Assembly (NCBI RefSeq): GCF_003254585.1
Contig: NZ_QJGZ01000037.1
Span: 372,001-436,000 of the forward strand
DNA from: Flavobacterium sharifuzzamanii
Lineage (GTDB): Bacteria; Bacteroidota; Bacteroidia; Flavobacteriales; Flavobacteriaceae
DNA: 64,000 nt
Direction: 5' to 3'
The position numbers were made by a program, and so were the translations under genes. This document shows positions 49,337 through 59,070 of this stretch, in pieces. Under the pieces are notes generated by a model that saw only the letters and a program-made list of their open reading frames with translations, had not been told where the DNA came from and did no database searches. Position 1 is the first letter of the stretch. Each line of letters starts with the position of its first letter.

Positions 49337-50290
49337 TTACTTTCTTTTGATAACTCTTTCTACAGCTTCAATAATCGCTTGATTGTTTAGTTTGTATTTT
49401 TCCATTAATTGCTCTGGAGTTCCAGATTCACCAAAACTATCTTTTACTGCTACAAATTCTTGCGGAGTTGGATTGTTAAGAGCTAATACTCCAGAAACAC
49501 TTTCTCCAAGACCTCCAAGGTAGTTGTGCTCTTCTGCAGTAACTACGCATCTTGTTTTAGCAACCGATTTAAGGATAGCTTCTTCGTCAAGAGGTTTAAT
49601 AGTATGGATGTTAATTACTTCAGCAGAAATTCCTTTTTCTTCTAATTTTTCAGCAGCAATAAGAGCTTCCCAAACTAAGTGTCCTGTTGCGATAATAGTT
49701 ACATCAGTTCCTTCGTTTAATAGAATTGCTTTTCCAATTACGAATGGCTCGTCAGCAGGAGTAAAGTTTGCTACCACTGGACGTCCGAAACGTAGGTAAG
49801 CAGGGCCGTGGTGATCTGCTAATGCAATAGTTGCTGCTTTAGTCTGGTTGTAATCGCAAGTATTGATTACAGTCATTCCTGGCAACATTTTCATTAATCC
49901 GATATCTTCTAAGATTTGGTGAGTTGCACCGTCTTCTCCTAAAGTTAAACCAGCGTGAGAAGCACAGATTTTTACGTTTTTATCTGAGTAAGCAACAGAT
50001 TGACGAATTTGATCGTAAACTCTTCCTGTAGAAAAGTTAGCAAAAGTTCCAGTAAAAGGAATTTTTCCTCCAATTGTTAAACCTGCTGCGATTCCGATCA
50101 TGTTTGCTTCAGCAATTCCGATTTGGAAAAAACGCTCTGGATGATTTTTTTTGAAATCATCAAATTTTAATGATCCAATTAAGTCAGCACATAATGCTAC
50201 AACATTTTCGTTTTTTTGACCTAGTTCAGTCATTCCCGCTCCAAAACCAGAACGAGTATCTTTACTTCCTGTATTTTCGTATTTTTTCAT
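49337..50290 (-). CDS. Transketolase, C-terminal half (pyrimidine-binding and C-terminal domains)
   Basis: A 317-residue subunit with the transketolase pyrimidine domain (RSGFGAGMTELGQKNENVVALCADLIGSL at 10-40, AEANMIGIAAGL, IPFTGTFANF, SHAGLTLGEDGATHQILEDIG) and the C-terminal domain with TAEEHNYLGGLGESV. The catalytic Glu is in IGIAEANMIG. With the N-terminal half in the next gene it forms one split enzyme of the pentose phosphate path, passing two-carbon units using thiamine diphosphate. The two halves are 78 bases apart in one operon with a common promoter. Confidence 0.93.
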   Translation of the reverse strand: MKKYENTGSKDTRSGFGAGMTELGQKNENVVALCADLIGSLKFDDFKKNHPERFFQIGIAEANMIGIAAGLTIGGKIPFTGTFANFSTGRVYDQIRQSVAYSDKNVKICASHAGLTLGEDGATHQILEDIGLMKMLPGMTVINTCDYNQTKAATIALADHHGPAYLRFGRPVVANFTPADEPFVIGKAILLNEGTDVTIIATGHLVWEALIAAEKLEEKGISAEVINIHTIKPLDEEAILKSVAKTRCVVTAEEHNYLGGLGESVSGVLALNNPTPQEFVAVKDSFGESGTPEQLMEKYKLNNQAIIEAVERVIKRK

Positions 50291-50345
50291 TTTATTTCTT
50301 TTGAGGTACTAAGCTTCTAAGTGACTAAGTTTCTAAGCTGAAAAC
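50291..50345. repeat. CTAAGTTTCTAAG words between the transketolase halves
   Basis: CTAAGCTTCTAAGTGACTAAG and GTTTCTAAGCTG in direct order, no gene in it. Confidence 0.5.
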
Positions 50346-50368
50346 TGTCTACTGAGACTGAGTACTTT

Positions 50369-51217
50369 TTAATAGTCTGCTAAAGTTGAAATGTTTTGGG
50401 CTAAAGCACTTGCTAATTGATCATTATTTGGTGCTTTACCGTGCCAAGCATGAGTATGCATCATGAAGTCTACACCATTACCCATTTCTGTGTGTAATAA
50501 GATGCAAACTGGTTTCCCTTTTCCTGTTCTTGATTTAGCATCAGTCAATCCAGCGATGATAGCATCGATGCTGTTTCCTTCTTTAATTTCTAAAACATCC
50601 CAGTCAAAAGCTTCAAATTTAGCGCGAAGACTTCCCATTGGTAAAACTTCATCTGTTGTTCCGTCAATTTGTTTACCGTTAAGGTCAATTGTAGCAATAA
50701 TGTTGTCTACTTTTTTTGCAGAAGCATACATGATAGCTTCCCAGTTTTGGCCTTCTTGTAATTCTCCGTCTCCGTGTAAGCTATATACGATATGATTGTC
50801 TTTGTTTAATTTTTTAGCTTGAGCAGCTCCCAAAGCTACAGATAAACCTTGTCCTAATGAACCAGACGCAATGCGAACTCCAGGTAGACCTTCGTGAGTT
50901 GTTGGGTGTCCTTGTAAACGAGAGTCTAATAATCTGAATGTAGCTAATTCTGAAACTGGAAAGTAACCACTACGTGCTAGAACGCTATAAAAGACAGGAG
51001 AAATGTGTCCGTTTGAAAGGAAAAATAAATCTTCTCCAATTCCGTCCATATCAAAACCTTCTTTGCGGTCCATTATATTTTGATATAATGTTACCAAAAA
51101 TTCAGTACAACCTAATGAACCACCTGGGTGTCCAGAGTTTACAGCATGTACCATTCTAAGAATATCTCTTCTTACTTGGATCGTTAAATCGCTTAATTGT
51201 TGTGTGTTAGGCTTCAT
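50369..51217 (-). CDS. Transketolase, N-terminal half (thiamine diphosphate-binding domain)
   Basis: A 282-residue subunit with HAVNSGHPGGSLG near 24-36 and LSNGHISPVFYS, and the TPP-binding pattern HGDGELQEGQNWEAIMYASAKKVDNIIATIDLNG. It ends where the pyrimidine-domain subunit begins in fused enzymes. It is the first gene of the operon. Bacteroidota and archaea often have this split transketolase. Confidence 0.94.
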   Translation of the reverse strand: MKPNTQQLSDLTIQVRRDILRMVHAVNSGHPGGSLGCTEFLVTLYQNIMDRKEGFDMDGIGEDLFFLSNGHISPVFYSVLARSGYFPVSELATFRLLDSRLQGHPTTHEGLPGVRIASGSLGQGLSVALGAAQAKKLNKDNHIVYSLHGDGELQEGQNWEAIMYASAKKVDNIIATIDLNGKQIDGTTDEVLPMGSLRAKFEAFDWDVLEIKEGNSIDAIIAGLTDAKSRTGKGKPVCILLHTEMGNGVDFMMHTHAWHGKAPNNDQLASALAQNISTLADY

Positions 51218-51242
51218 TTTATATGTAAAAGTTAAACTGGAG

Positions 51243-51273
51243 CAAAAGTAATCGTTATTTTGCGGGGAGACAA
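51243..51273 (-). promoter_or_regulatory. Promoter of the transketolase operon
   Basis: On the minus strand TTG (51271-51273), 20 bases, TACTTTTG (51243-51250), about 25 bases before the start codon of the N-terminal half. Good match to the Bacteroidota housekeeping form. Confidence 0.8.
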
Positions 51274-51405
51274 ATGATTTTTTGCTTTAGTTTTATAGCA
51301 ATTGTTAAATTTTACTGTTTTTTTTACATTATGAAATGAAATATCATGAGGGTTTTGTGTTTGCTTTTTTATAAATGCATTTTTCTCATTTTTTAATAAG
51401 GCAAA

Positions 51406-51434
51406 AAAAAGCCTTGCATTTTGGCAAGACTTTT
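51406..51434 (-). terminator. Terminator of the acidic protein gene
   Basis: AAAAGCCTTGC / GCAAGACTTTT hairpin with a T8 tract on the minus strand, after the stop at 51463. Confidence 0.75.
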
Positions 51435-51462
51435 ATGTGTGGAATTAAGAATAGAAAGTTTT

Positions 51463-51762
51463 TTATTCGGTATCTCCTTCGCTATAGTAATTATTTTCTT
51501 CGTCTTCTGAGCCTATTTCTTCTTGATCATCGTCTAGCTCAGCACCTGGAATGTCTAAATCATTTCCAATTTTTTCGCTGTTTTGTTTCCACTCATTATT
51601 ATTTTTAATAATGGTTTTGTCCGTAGAAATGTTTTCAGGGTCAATATCGTCTAACTTATCTTCACGATCGTAAATATCTTCATTTGATGGATAATTTAGA
51701 TTTTCCAGATTTCTTTCTATTTCATTTTCTCTTGCGGTATTTTTATCTTCTGAGTTTATCAT
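51463..51762 (-). CDS. Acidic hydrophilic hypothetical protein
   Basis: A 99-residue protein with about a third Asp/Glu and no hydrophobic segment (EIERNLENLNYPSNEDIYDREDKLDDIDPENIS and repeated DDDQEEIGSEDEENN). Likely disordered. A single-gene unit with its own terminator. No family recognised. Its composition resembles the hydrophilic protein at 21022. Confidence 0.65.
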   Translation of the reverse strand: MINSEDKNTARENEIERNLENLNYPSNEDIYDREDKLDDIDPENISTDKTIIKNNNEWKQNSEKIGNDLDIPGAELDDDQEEIGSEDEENNYYSEGDTE

Positions 51763-51907
51763 AATGCCAATATTAAATATTTATTAAACAGATACTTTAT
51801 CTACTATAAAGTTATGAAATCTATGCTTTCAATGTTTATGTTTTTAGAATCAGTATGTTATAATATTTGCACAAAAAGATATTATCTTATTCTCTGCTTG
51901 GCAAATT

Positions 51908-52765
51908 CTATACTTGCCCAATTTGTTTCCAGGTAATTAACTGAATATTATTCTCTTTTAGTTTTGCTTTACATTCGTCACTTGTAAAAAAATCGAAGTC
52001 TATTTGACGCCATTCCGCACCAAAATTAGGATGATTTATTGTGATGCCTTGCATTTCAAAATCATCAAAGGCAGGATGAAGCAGGAAAACATTTAATCCT
52101 GAAATTGCACTATCTAAGGCTCTTTCATAAGATTTTTGAAGTTCTCCTTTTTCAAAGTCATTATAATATCCAATTAAAAGTTTATCAGCCAAAAGTGTAT
52201 CGTCAAAATTATATTTTTCATCAGATAAAGAAATAGATTTTACAAAGTCTTTATTAATGAAAACAGGTAAGTTGTATGTTTTTCCTAAATCTTTGTAGAT
52301 TTCTAAAATTTCAGGAGTGACGCCAACACTGCACATGTGCGAATCGAGATGCGTTGGCTCAATGCCAAACTTCAAAGCTTTTTCAATTTGAGCGGTAAGT
52401 TCTTTTTTAATTTCAGAGGGTTTTGCATTGTTTTTGAAATCTTGTCTGGTTTTATAAAAATAGCCATTTTGATCTACTAAACTTGAGACTTCAGAAATTG
52501 GAAGAATAGGACCGAACTTATAATTTTCCCATTCACAAGTGAGAGTCAAATGAATTCCGCAGTCGTAATTGGGATTGTTTTTTGCGAAAGTTGCCATTTC
52601 AAAAAACCAAGGACAAGGCACCATTATACTATAAGAATTAACAGATCCGTTTTGGAGAGACTTTATAGTTGCCTGATTTTCGGAATGGGATAATCCCGCA
52701 TCATCGGCGTGAATGATTAATAATTTGGTGTTTTCAGGATATCCGAGTTTTTGTGCTAAGTTCAT
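51908..52765 (-). CDS. YdjC/ChbG family carbohydrate deacetylase
   Basis: A 285-residue protein of the ChbG/YdjC family, which removes an acetyl from chitooligosaccharides or other acetylated sugars. The metal-binding motifs are [12 protein letters not shown] near 19-30, [10 protein letters not shown] near 90, and [10 protein letters not shown] near 138 (His and Asp positions as in the family). The C-terminal LLHPAFDD adds the last conserved His. Substrate is not known. Single-gene unit on this strand. Confidence 0.88.
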   Translation of the reverse strand: MNLAQKLGYPENTKLLIIHADDAGLSHSENQATIKSLQNGSVNSYSIMVPCPWFFEMATFAKNNPNYDCGIHLTLTCEWENYKFGPILPISEVSSLVDQNGYFYKTRQDFKNNAKPSEIKKELTAQIEKALKFGIEPTHLDSHMCSVGVTPEILEIYKDLGKTYNLPVFINKDFVKSISLSDEKYNFDDTLLADKLLIGYYNDFEKGELQKSYERALDSAISGLNVFLLHPAFDDFEMQGITINHPNFGAEWRQIDFDFFTSDECKAKLKENNIQLITWKQIGQV

Positions 52766-52794
52766 CTGATTTTTTATTGTTGTGAATATGCTGT

Positions 52795-52840
52795 GTGAGC
52801 ACTACGACTTCGCTCAGTCAGACAGCACTACATTTCATTT
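52795..52840. repeat. GCACTACGACTTCGCTCAGTCAGACAGCACTA-like repeat, one copy
   Basis: The stretch GAGCACTACGACTTCGCTC then AGTCAGACAGCACTAC has GTGCT/AGCAC-type inverted ends. It looks like a member of a dispersed extragenic repeat common in Bacteroidota. Only one copy is in this window. Confidence 0.4.
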
Positions 52841-52987
52841 TCAATAGATTTTATTCAAATTTAAAAATTTCTCAAGTTTGGGTTTTATATTGTTTTTGAA
52901 TTAACTCAATTTTATAATTCACAATTTTTCTAATTAATTAAATTTCCCTGAAATTAGCTTATCTTTGCCGACTGAAAAAAGAAAGAA

Positions 52988-54118
52988 ATGAAGTTCGATT
53001 TATTACAAAAAGATCCGCAGTCTAAAGCAAGAGCGGGAAGTATAACTACTGATCACGGCGTAATTGAAACGCCAATTTTTATGCCGGTTGGAACGGTTGC
53101 TTCTGTAAAAGGAGTGCATCAGCGCGAATTGAAAGAAGAAATAAATCCGGATATTATTCTTGGAAATACATACCATTTATATTTGCGTCCCCAGACCGAG
53201 ATTTTAGAAAAAGCGGGTGGATTGCACAAATTCATGAACTGGGATCGTAATATTTTGACAGATTCTGGAGGATATCAGGTGTATTCTCTTTCTTCAAATA
53301 GAAAAATAAAGGAAGAAGGAGTGAAGTTTAAATCGCATATTGACGGTTCATACCACTTTTTTACACCAGAAAATGTAATGGAAATTCAGCGTACCATTGG
53401 GGCTGATATTATTATGGCATTTGATGAATGTACGCCTTATCCTTGTGATTACCGATATGCGCAGCGTTCTATGCATATGACACATCGTTGGTTAGACAGA
53501 TGTATTAATCATTTGGAAAAAGTGCCATATAAATACGGATACGAACAAACATTTTTCCCGATTGTTCAAGGAAGTACCTACAAAGATTTGCGTCGCCAGT
53601 CGGCTGAATATATTGCAAATGCTGGTCAGCAAGGAAATGCAATTGGTGGACTTTCTGTTGGTGAACCAGCTGAAGAAATGTACGCTATGACTGAAGTAGT
53701 TTGTGAAATTCTTCCAGAAGATAAACCTCGTTATTTAATGGGAGTTGGAACTCCGATTAATATTTTAGAAAATATTGCGTTAGGAATTGATATGTTCGAT
53801 TGCGTTATGCCAACTCGTAATGCAAGAAATGGAATGTTGTTTACAGCAAACGGAACAATCAATATAAAGAATAAAAAGTGGGAAGCTGATTTTTCTCCAA
53901 TTGATGAAATGGGACATACTTTTGTTGATACAGAATATACAAAAGCATATTTACGACACTTGTTTGCGGCTAATGAATATTTAGGAAAACAAATTGCTAC
54001 CATTCATAATCTTGGTTTCTATATGTGGTTGGTTCGTGAAGCTAGAAAACATATCTTAGCGGGCGATTTTAGACCATGGAAAGAAATGATGGTTAAGAAT
54101 ATGAGCCAAAGACTTTAA
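52988..54118 (+). CDS. tgt: tRNA-guanine transglycosylase, Zn-ligand cysteines absent
   Basis: Tgt swaps G34 for preQ1 in tRNAs with GUN anticodons during queuosine synthesis. The 376-residue protein has the substrate-binding DSGGYQVYSL near 95, IIMAFDEC, and the nucleophile Asp in DMFDCVMPTRNARNG near 271. At 309-314, where the bacterial enzyme has CxCxxC for zinc, it reads G-H-T-F-V-D. The later His (TIHNL, 340) remains. A TATCTTTG at 52960-52967 could be the -7 box. It is followed by the LptF/G permease. Confidence 0.93.
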   Translation: MKFDLLQKDPQSKARAGSITTDHGVIETPIFMPVGTVASVKGVHQRELKEEINPDIILGNTYHLYLRPQTEILEKAGGLHKFMNWDRNILTDSGGYQVYSLSSNRKIKEEGVKFKSHIDGSYHFFTPENVMEIQRTIGADIIMAFDECTPYPCDYRYAQRSMHMTHRWLDRCINHLEKVPYKYGYEQTFFPIVQGSTYKDLRRQSAEYIANAGQQGNAIGGLSVGEPAEEMYAMTEVVCEILPEDKPRYLMGVGTPINILENIALGIDMFDCVMPTRNARNGMLFTANGTINIKNKKWEADFSPIDEMGHTFVDTEYTKAYLRHLFAANEYLGKQIATIHNLGFYMWLVREARKHILAGDFRPWKEMMVKNMSQRL

Positions 54119-54205
54119 AAAGTTTCAAGTTTCAGGTTTCAAGTTTCAGGTTCTGGTAAGAATCGAATCTAACAAACTTGAAACCTGAAACAAGAAAAAC
54201 TTGAA
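54119..54205. repeat. TTTCAAGTTTCAGG array, inverted pair
   Basis: AAGTTTCAAGTTTCAGGTTT in direct order, then AACTTGAAACCTGAAAC in reverse orientation, 30 bases apart. It can form a stem between tgt and the permease gene. Words match those at 36825-36860. Confidence 0.6.
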
Positions 54206-54216
54206 ACAAAAAATCT

Positions 54217-55305
54217 ATGTTAACAATAATAGATAAATACATCTTAAAAAGATATCTGGGAACTTTTTCTGTCATGCTGCTTTTGTTTGCGCCGATCGGA
54301 ATTGTGATTGACGTTTCTGAAAAGGTGAATAAAATGCTTGAAAACAAGATTCCTTTTGGAGATATTGCTTTCTATTATTACAACTTTACAATCTATTTTA
54401 TTAATTCGCTGTTCCCGATATTTTTGTTTTTATCGGTAATATGGTTTACATCAAAACTGGCCAATAATACTGAAATTATTGCCATTTTGAGTTCTGGAAT
54501 TTCATTTACTCGTTTCTTGCGTCCTTATATTATAGGTGCAACAATTGTTTCAATTTTTGTGTTGCTTATGGGATTTTTTATTGTTCCTGCGGCGAGCGAA
54601 GGTTATAATAATTTTAGGTATACTTATTTGAAAGGAAATGGAAAAGAGCTCATGCGAGGTGAAAACACTAATGTTTACAGACAAATTAACGATCATGATT
54701 TTATCTTTGTAAATAGCTTTAATGAAGAATCGAAAACAGCTTTCAATTTTTCTTTAGAACATTTTGAAAATGAAAAATTGACTTATAAGATCACTGCAAG
54801 CCGTATAAAATGGGATCCTAAAAAGAAGATTTACGTTTTATACGATTATACTAAAAGAACAGTAGGAGAATTAAATGATGTAATTGAAAAATTTCCTGAA
54901 AGAAATGTAGCCTTTAAATTTGAATTGGCAGATTTAACACCAGTAGTTTATATTGCAGAAACTCTTACTCTTGGTAAATTAATTGATTTTATTGAAAAAG
55001 AAAGAAAAAGAGGTTCAGGAAATATTAATACCTATTTGGTTGTTCTTTATAAAAAATATAGCATCCCAGTTTCAGCATTTATTTTGACCATTATTGCGGT
55101 TTCGGTTTCTTCTATGAAACGTCGTGGCGGAATGGGAATGAATCTTGCCATCGGAATTGCAATTGCGTTTTCATTTGTATTCTTTGATAAAATCTTTGGT
55201 ACACTAGCTGAAAAATCTACCTTCTCACCTTTATTAGCTGTTTGGTTCCCGAATATTGTTTTCGGAATACTAGCAGTTTACTTATTACGTAATGCGAAAC
55301 GATAA
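54217..55305 (+). CDS. LptF/LptG family permease
   Basis: A 362-residue inner-membrane protein of the YjgP/YjgQ family, a component of the ABC transporter that extracts lipopolysaccharide for transport to the outer membrane. The start IIDKYILKRYLGTFSVMLLL is diagnostic. Three N-terminal and three C-terminal transmembrane helices flank a periplasmic jellyroll-like domain (residues 115-260). No LptB or LptC gene is adjacent. LptF and LptG cannot be told apart here. The EamA gene overlaps its end by 14 bases. Confidence 0.88.
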   Translation: MLTIIDKYILKRYLGTFSVMLLLFAPIGIVIDVSEKVNKMLENKIPFGDIAFYYYNFTIYFINSLFPIFLFLSVIWFTSKLANNTEIIAILSSGISFTRFLRPYIIGATIVSIFVLLMGFFIVPAASEGYNNFRYTYLKGNGKELMRGENTNVYRQINDHDFIFVNSFNEESKTAFNFSLEHFENEKLTYKITASRIKWDPKKKIYVLYDYTKRTVGELNDVIEKFPERNVAFKFELADLTPVVYIAETLTLGKLIDFIEKERKRGSGNINTYLVVLYKKYSIPVSAFILTIIAVSVSSMKRRGGMGMNLAIGIAIAFSFVFFDKIFGTLAEKSTFSPLLAVWFPNIVFGILAVYLLRNAKR

Positions 55306-56182
55306 TTTAAAAAGTTATTTAAATCTTCACTTAATTGTTTTTATCTGGGGTTTTACAGCCATTTTGGGTGCTTTAATTACAATTGATGCCGAAAATTTGG
55401 TTTGGTACAGAATGTTGATTGCCATGATATTTCTCGGCGGATTTATTGCTTATAAAAAGCAGTCTTTTCAGGTTCCGATAAAAGAATTTTTCAAATTAAT
55501 TTTTGTCGGATTATTGATTGCGCTTCATTGGATTTTCTTTTTTAGGGCAATCCATGTTTCCAACGTTTCTATTACACTTTCGATATTTTCTTTAGGAGCA
55601 TTTTTTGCTTCTTTATTAGAACCATTATTTTATGGGAGAAAAGTACTTTGGTATGAAGTTCTTTTCGGGCTTGTAATAATTGCTGGTTTAGGATTGATTC
55701 TTCAGGTTGAAATAAAATATCTCGAAGGTGTTTATTATGCTTTGGCAGCAATCATTTTAGGAGTATTATTTACTTTAATGAATGGAAAGTTAATTTCAGA
55801 TCATGAACCCTCGGTAATTACATTTTATGAATTTGGGGCGGGAGTTTTCTTTATTACAGTTTATTTTTTATTTCAAGGAAAATTTACAGCAGATTTCTTC
55901 CAAATGTCCTTAAATAATTGGGTTTTATTATTGGTTTTAGCTTCAATCTGTACGGCTTATGCGTTTACAGCTTCGGTAAAAGTAATGCAGAGATTGACGC
56001 CTTATACCGTAATGTTAACCACTAATTTAGAGCCAGTTTACGGAATAGTTTTGGCCTATTTTATATTAGGAGGAAAAGAAAAAATGAGTGTTGAGTTTTA
56101 CATCGGAGCTGTTATCATAATCATAACAGTTATTCTAAACGGTGTATTCAAGCATTATCAGAACAAGAAAGAAAACTTGTAA
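55292..56182 (+). CDS. EamA/DMT family transporter
   Basis: A 296-residue inner-membrane protein with about ten hydrophobic helices, arranged as two EamA units (LHLIVFIWGFTAILGALITI and later GVYYALAAIILGVLFTLMNGK). It exports or imports a small metabolite; the family has amino-acid, nucleoside and drug exporters. Overlap with the permease gene suggests shared transcription. Substrate unknown. Confidence 0.88.
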   Translation: MRNDNLKSYLNLHLIVFIWGFTAILGALITIDAENLVWYRMLIAMIFLGGFIAYKKQSFQVPIKEFFKLIFVGLLIALHWIFFFRAIHVSNVSITLSIFSLGAFFASLLEPLFYGRKVLWYEVLFGLVIIAGLGLILQVEIKYLEGVYYALAAIILGVLFTLMNGKLISDHEPSVITFYEFGAGVFFITVYFLFQGKFTADFFQMSLNNWVLLLVLASICTAYAFTASVKVMQRLTPYTVMLTTNLEPVYGIVLAYFILGGKEKMSVEFYIGAVIIIITVILNGVFKHYQNKKENL

Positions 56183-56294
56183 TAGTTTCCTTATTATTAA
56201 AATGCATTTTTATACTTTAAATAACAATTAACTTCGCCAATGATATAATATTTTTATATTTGCGGTTCGATTTACAAACAAAATTCAAAAATCC

Positions 56295-57248
56295 ATGGAA
56301 TATTTAGATTTTGAGCTTCCAATTAAAGAACTTGAAGAACAGTTAGAAAAGTGCGTTATTATTGGAAAAGAATCTGACGTTGACGTAACGCCGACGTGCA
56401 AGGAAATCAACAAAAAATTAGTAGAGACTAAAAAAGAAATATATAAAAACCTTACGGCTTGGCAGAGAGTGCAATTGTCAAGACACCCAAATAGACCTTA
56501 TACTTTAGACTACATTAGAGCAATCTGTGGAGATACTTTCTTAGAGCTTCATGGAGACAGAGGTTTTAAAGATGATAAAGCAATGGTTGGAGGTCTTGGT
56601 AAAATAAACGGACAATCGTTTATGATTATCGGTCAGCAAAAAGGTTTTAATACAAAAACACGTCAATACCGTAATTTCGGTATGGCTAATCCAGAAGGAT
56701 ACCGTAAAGCTTTGCGTTTGATGAAAATGGCAGAGAAATTCGGAATTCCAGTTCTTACTTTGGTAGATACTCCAGGTGCGTATCCAGGACTTGAAGCTGA
56801 AGAAAGAGGACAAGGAGAAGCTATTGCTAGAAATATCTTCGAAATGGTTCGTCTGCAGGTGCCAATCATTACCGTTATTATTGGTGAAGGTGCTTCAGGG
56901 GGAGCTTTAGGAATTGGTGTTGGTGATAAAGTATATATGTTAGAGAATACTTGGTATTCTGTAATTTCTCCAGAATCTTGCTCTTCTATTTTATGGAAAA
57001 GCTGGGAGTATAAAGAGCGTGCAGCAGAAGCTTTAAAACTGACTTCTTCTGATATGAAAAAACAAAAACTTGTTGATGATGTGATTCCAGAACCACTAGG
57101 AGGAGCGCATTATGATAGAGAAACTACTTTTAAAACAGTAGCGGAATATATTACAAAAGGATATAACGAATTGAAAGACTTATCAACAGCCGATTTAATT
57201 GCCCAAAGAATGGACAAATACAGCAATATGGGCGAGTTTAAAGAGTAA
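56295..57248 (+). CDS. accA: Acetyl-CoA carboxylase carboxyltransferase subunit alpha
   Basis: The alpha subunit moves carboxyl from biotin carboxyl-carrier protein to acetyl-CoA, giving malonyl-CoA for fatty acids. The 317-residue length is typical. Motifs: [14 protein letters not shown] near 58-71, [52 protein letters not shown] and [24 protein letters not shown] box at 56255-56262 may be the -7 element. The terminator follows at 57267. Confidence 0.96.
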   Translation: MEYLDFELPIKELEEQLEKCVIIGKESDVDVTPTCKEINKKLVETKKEIYKNLTAWQRVQLSRHPNRPYTLDYIRAICGDTFLELHGDRGFKDDKAMVGGLGKINGQSFMIIGQQKGFNTKTRQYRNFGMANPEGYRKALRLMKMAEKFGIPVLTLVDTPGAYPGLEAEERGQGEAIARNIFEMVRLQVPIITVIIGEGASGGALGIGVGDKVYMLENTWYSVISPESCSSILWKSWEYKERAAEALKLTSSDMKKQKLVDDVIPEPLGGAHYDRETTFKTVAEYITKGYNELKDLSTADLIAQRMDKYSNMGEFKE

Positions 57249-57266
57249 ATTCATAAAATAGAATTA

Positions 57267-57301
57267 AAAATCCGAAGCCCTGCGGTTTCGGATTTTTTTT
57301 T
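57267..57301 (+). terminator. Terminator after accA
   Basis: AAATCCGAAGCC / GGTTTCGGATTTTTTTT hairpin, one mismatch, T8. Confidence 0.85.
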
Positions 57302-57389
57302 GGTTATGAACAGGTCGGTATTATTTATAAACAATTAATTAGTTATAACTCGATAGCAGATTTTTTTTAAATTTTGCTACTTTCGCTAT

Positions 57390-58934
57390 ATGGAAAATTT
57401 CAAAAATGTAAACCCTGTTAAGGTCGACAAAACTACTATTATCAATCTAGAAAAAGGTAAACTTCCTCCGCAAGTAATTGACTTGGAAGAGGCGGTTCTT
57501 GGTGCGATGATGATTGACAAAAAAGGGGTAGATGATGTAATTGATATTTTACAGCCAGACGCTTTTTATAAAGACGCACACAAACATATTTTTGAAGCAA
57601 TTTTACAGCTTTTTACAGAAACTCAGCCAATCGATTTGCTAACCGTTTCGACACAGTTAAAGAAAAATGGAAAGTTGGATTTGGCTGGAGGAGATTTTTA
57701 TCTGATTCAGCTTACGCAAAAAATCGCTTCTTCTGCACACATCGAATTCCACTCGCGTATTATTCTTCAAAAATTTATTCAAAGAAGTTTGATTCGAATT
57801 TCATCTGAAATTATTGAAGAATCTTATGACGAAACTACAGACGTTTTCGATTTGCTGGATAAAGCAGAATCTAAATTGTATGAAGTAACGCAAGGAAATA
57901 TCAAGCGTAGTTCTGAAACCGCGCAGAGTTTGGTTCTTCAAGCGAAAAAACGTATTGAAGAAATTGCTGGTAAAGAAGGTTTGAGTGGTGTTGCAACTGG
58001 ATTTGAGAAACTAGATGAAGTTACTTCTGGATGGCAGCCTTCGGATTTGATTATTATTGCGGCTCGTCCTGGTATGGGTAAAACGGCTTTTGTCCTTTCG
58101 ATGGCCAGAAACGTAAGTATTCAATTTGGGCATGCAGTTGCGATTTTCTCTCTAGAGATGGCATCGGTTCAGTTGATTACGAGGCTTATTTCTTCTGAAA
58201 CTGGACTTTCTTCTGAGAAATTAAGAACTGGTAAACTAGAAAAGCACGAATGGGAACAGCTGAGTACTAAAGTGAAAAACTTAGAAAAAGCACCATTATT
58301 TATTGATGATACACCTTCGCTTTCGATATTTGATTTACGTGCAAAATGCCGTCGTTTGGCATCTCAACACGGAATCAAATTGATTATTATTGACTACTTG
58401 CAGTTAATGACTGCAGGAGGAAGCGGAAAAGGAGGAGGAAACCGTGAGCAGGAGATCTCTACAATTTCTCGAAACTTAAAGGCTTTGGCAAAAGAGTTGA
58501 ACGTTCCGGTAATTGCACTTTCTCAGTTATCGCGTGCCGTTGAAACCCGTGGATCTAGTAAACGACCTTTGCTTTCGGATCTTCGTGAATCTGGAGCGAT
58601 TGAGCAGGATGCCGATATTGTATCGTTTATCTACCGTCCAGAATATTATAAAATTGAAGAATGGGATGATGATGAAGCTTCTTCAACAACAGGTCAAGCG
58701 GAGTTTATTATAGCCAAGCACCGTAATGGTGGTTTGGAGAATATTCGTCTGAAATTCTTAGGACATTTAGGTAAGTTCGATAACTTAGAAGAATTTACGG
58801 GAGGTTATGATGATTTACCATCTAAAATGAATCATGATGATAATCCTTTCCTAACGAAAAATTTACCATCTGCTAATGAAGCCTTCGGAAGTAATTTAAA
58901 TGACGACGATGACGACAGCGATGTTCCATTCTAA
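57390..58934 (+). CDS. dnaB: Replicative DNA helicase
   Basis: The hexameric helicase that unwinds DNA at the replication fork. The 514-residue protein has the N-terminal domain (PPQVIDLEEAVLGAMMIDKKGVDDV), the linker helix, and the RecA-fold C-terminal domain: Walker A ARPGMGKTA near 226-234, Walker B-like LIIIDYLQLM near 335, an arginine/loop motif LSQLSRAVETR and SDLRESGAIEQDADIV. No intein interrupts it. The C-terminal tail is acidic. Single gene unit with terminator. Confidence 0.96.
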   Translation: MENFKNVNPVKVDKTTIINLEKGKLPPQVIDLEEAVLGAMMIDKKGVDDVIDILQPDAFYKDAHKHIFEAILQLFTETQPIDLLTVSTQLKKNGKLDLAGGDFYLIQLTQKIASSAHIEFHSRIILQKFIQRSLIRISSEIIEESYDETTDVFDLLDKAESKLYEVTQGNIKRSSETAQSLVLQAKKRIEEIAGKEGLSGVATGFEKLDEVTSGWQPSDLIIIAARPGMGKTAFVLSMARNVSIQFGHAVAIFSLEMASVQLITRLISSETGLSSEKLRTGKLEKHEWEQLSTKVKNLEKAPLFIDDTPSLSIFDLRAKCRRLASQHGIKLIIIDYLQLMTAGGSGKGGGNREQEISTISRNLKALAKELNVPVIALSQLSRAVETRGSSKRPLLSDLRESGAIEQDADIVSFIYRPEYYKIEEWDDDEASSTTGQAEFIIAKHRNGGLENIRLKFLGHLGKFDNLEEFTGGYDDLPSKMNHDDNPFLTKNLPSANEAFGSNLNDDDDDSDVPF

Positions 58935-58944
58935 AAAAATCAAT

Positions 58945-58969
58945 AAGCCTTATTTTTAAGGCTTTTTTT
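58945..58969 (+). terminator. Terminator after dnaB
   Basis: AAGCCTTA / TAAGGCTTTTTTT hairpin. Confidence 0.85.
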
Positions 58970-59070
58970 GTGTTTAAATGTTAATTTTCTAATTAAAATC
59001 AGTAGTTTAGCTGAACCAATTACAAACTATTGATTTTTTAAATTATTAACCAATAAACAAATTTTAAATT

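Noticed and set aside
51375..51608. A 77-codon frame on the plus strand
   Set aside because: It overlaps the acidic protein gene in antisense and crosses that gene's terminator; no initiation signal or family pattern.
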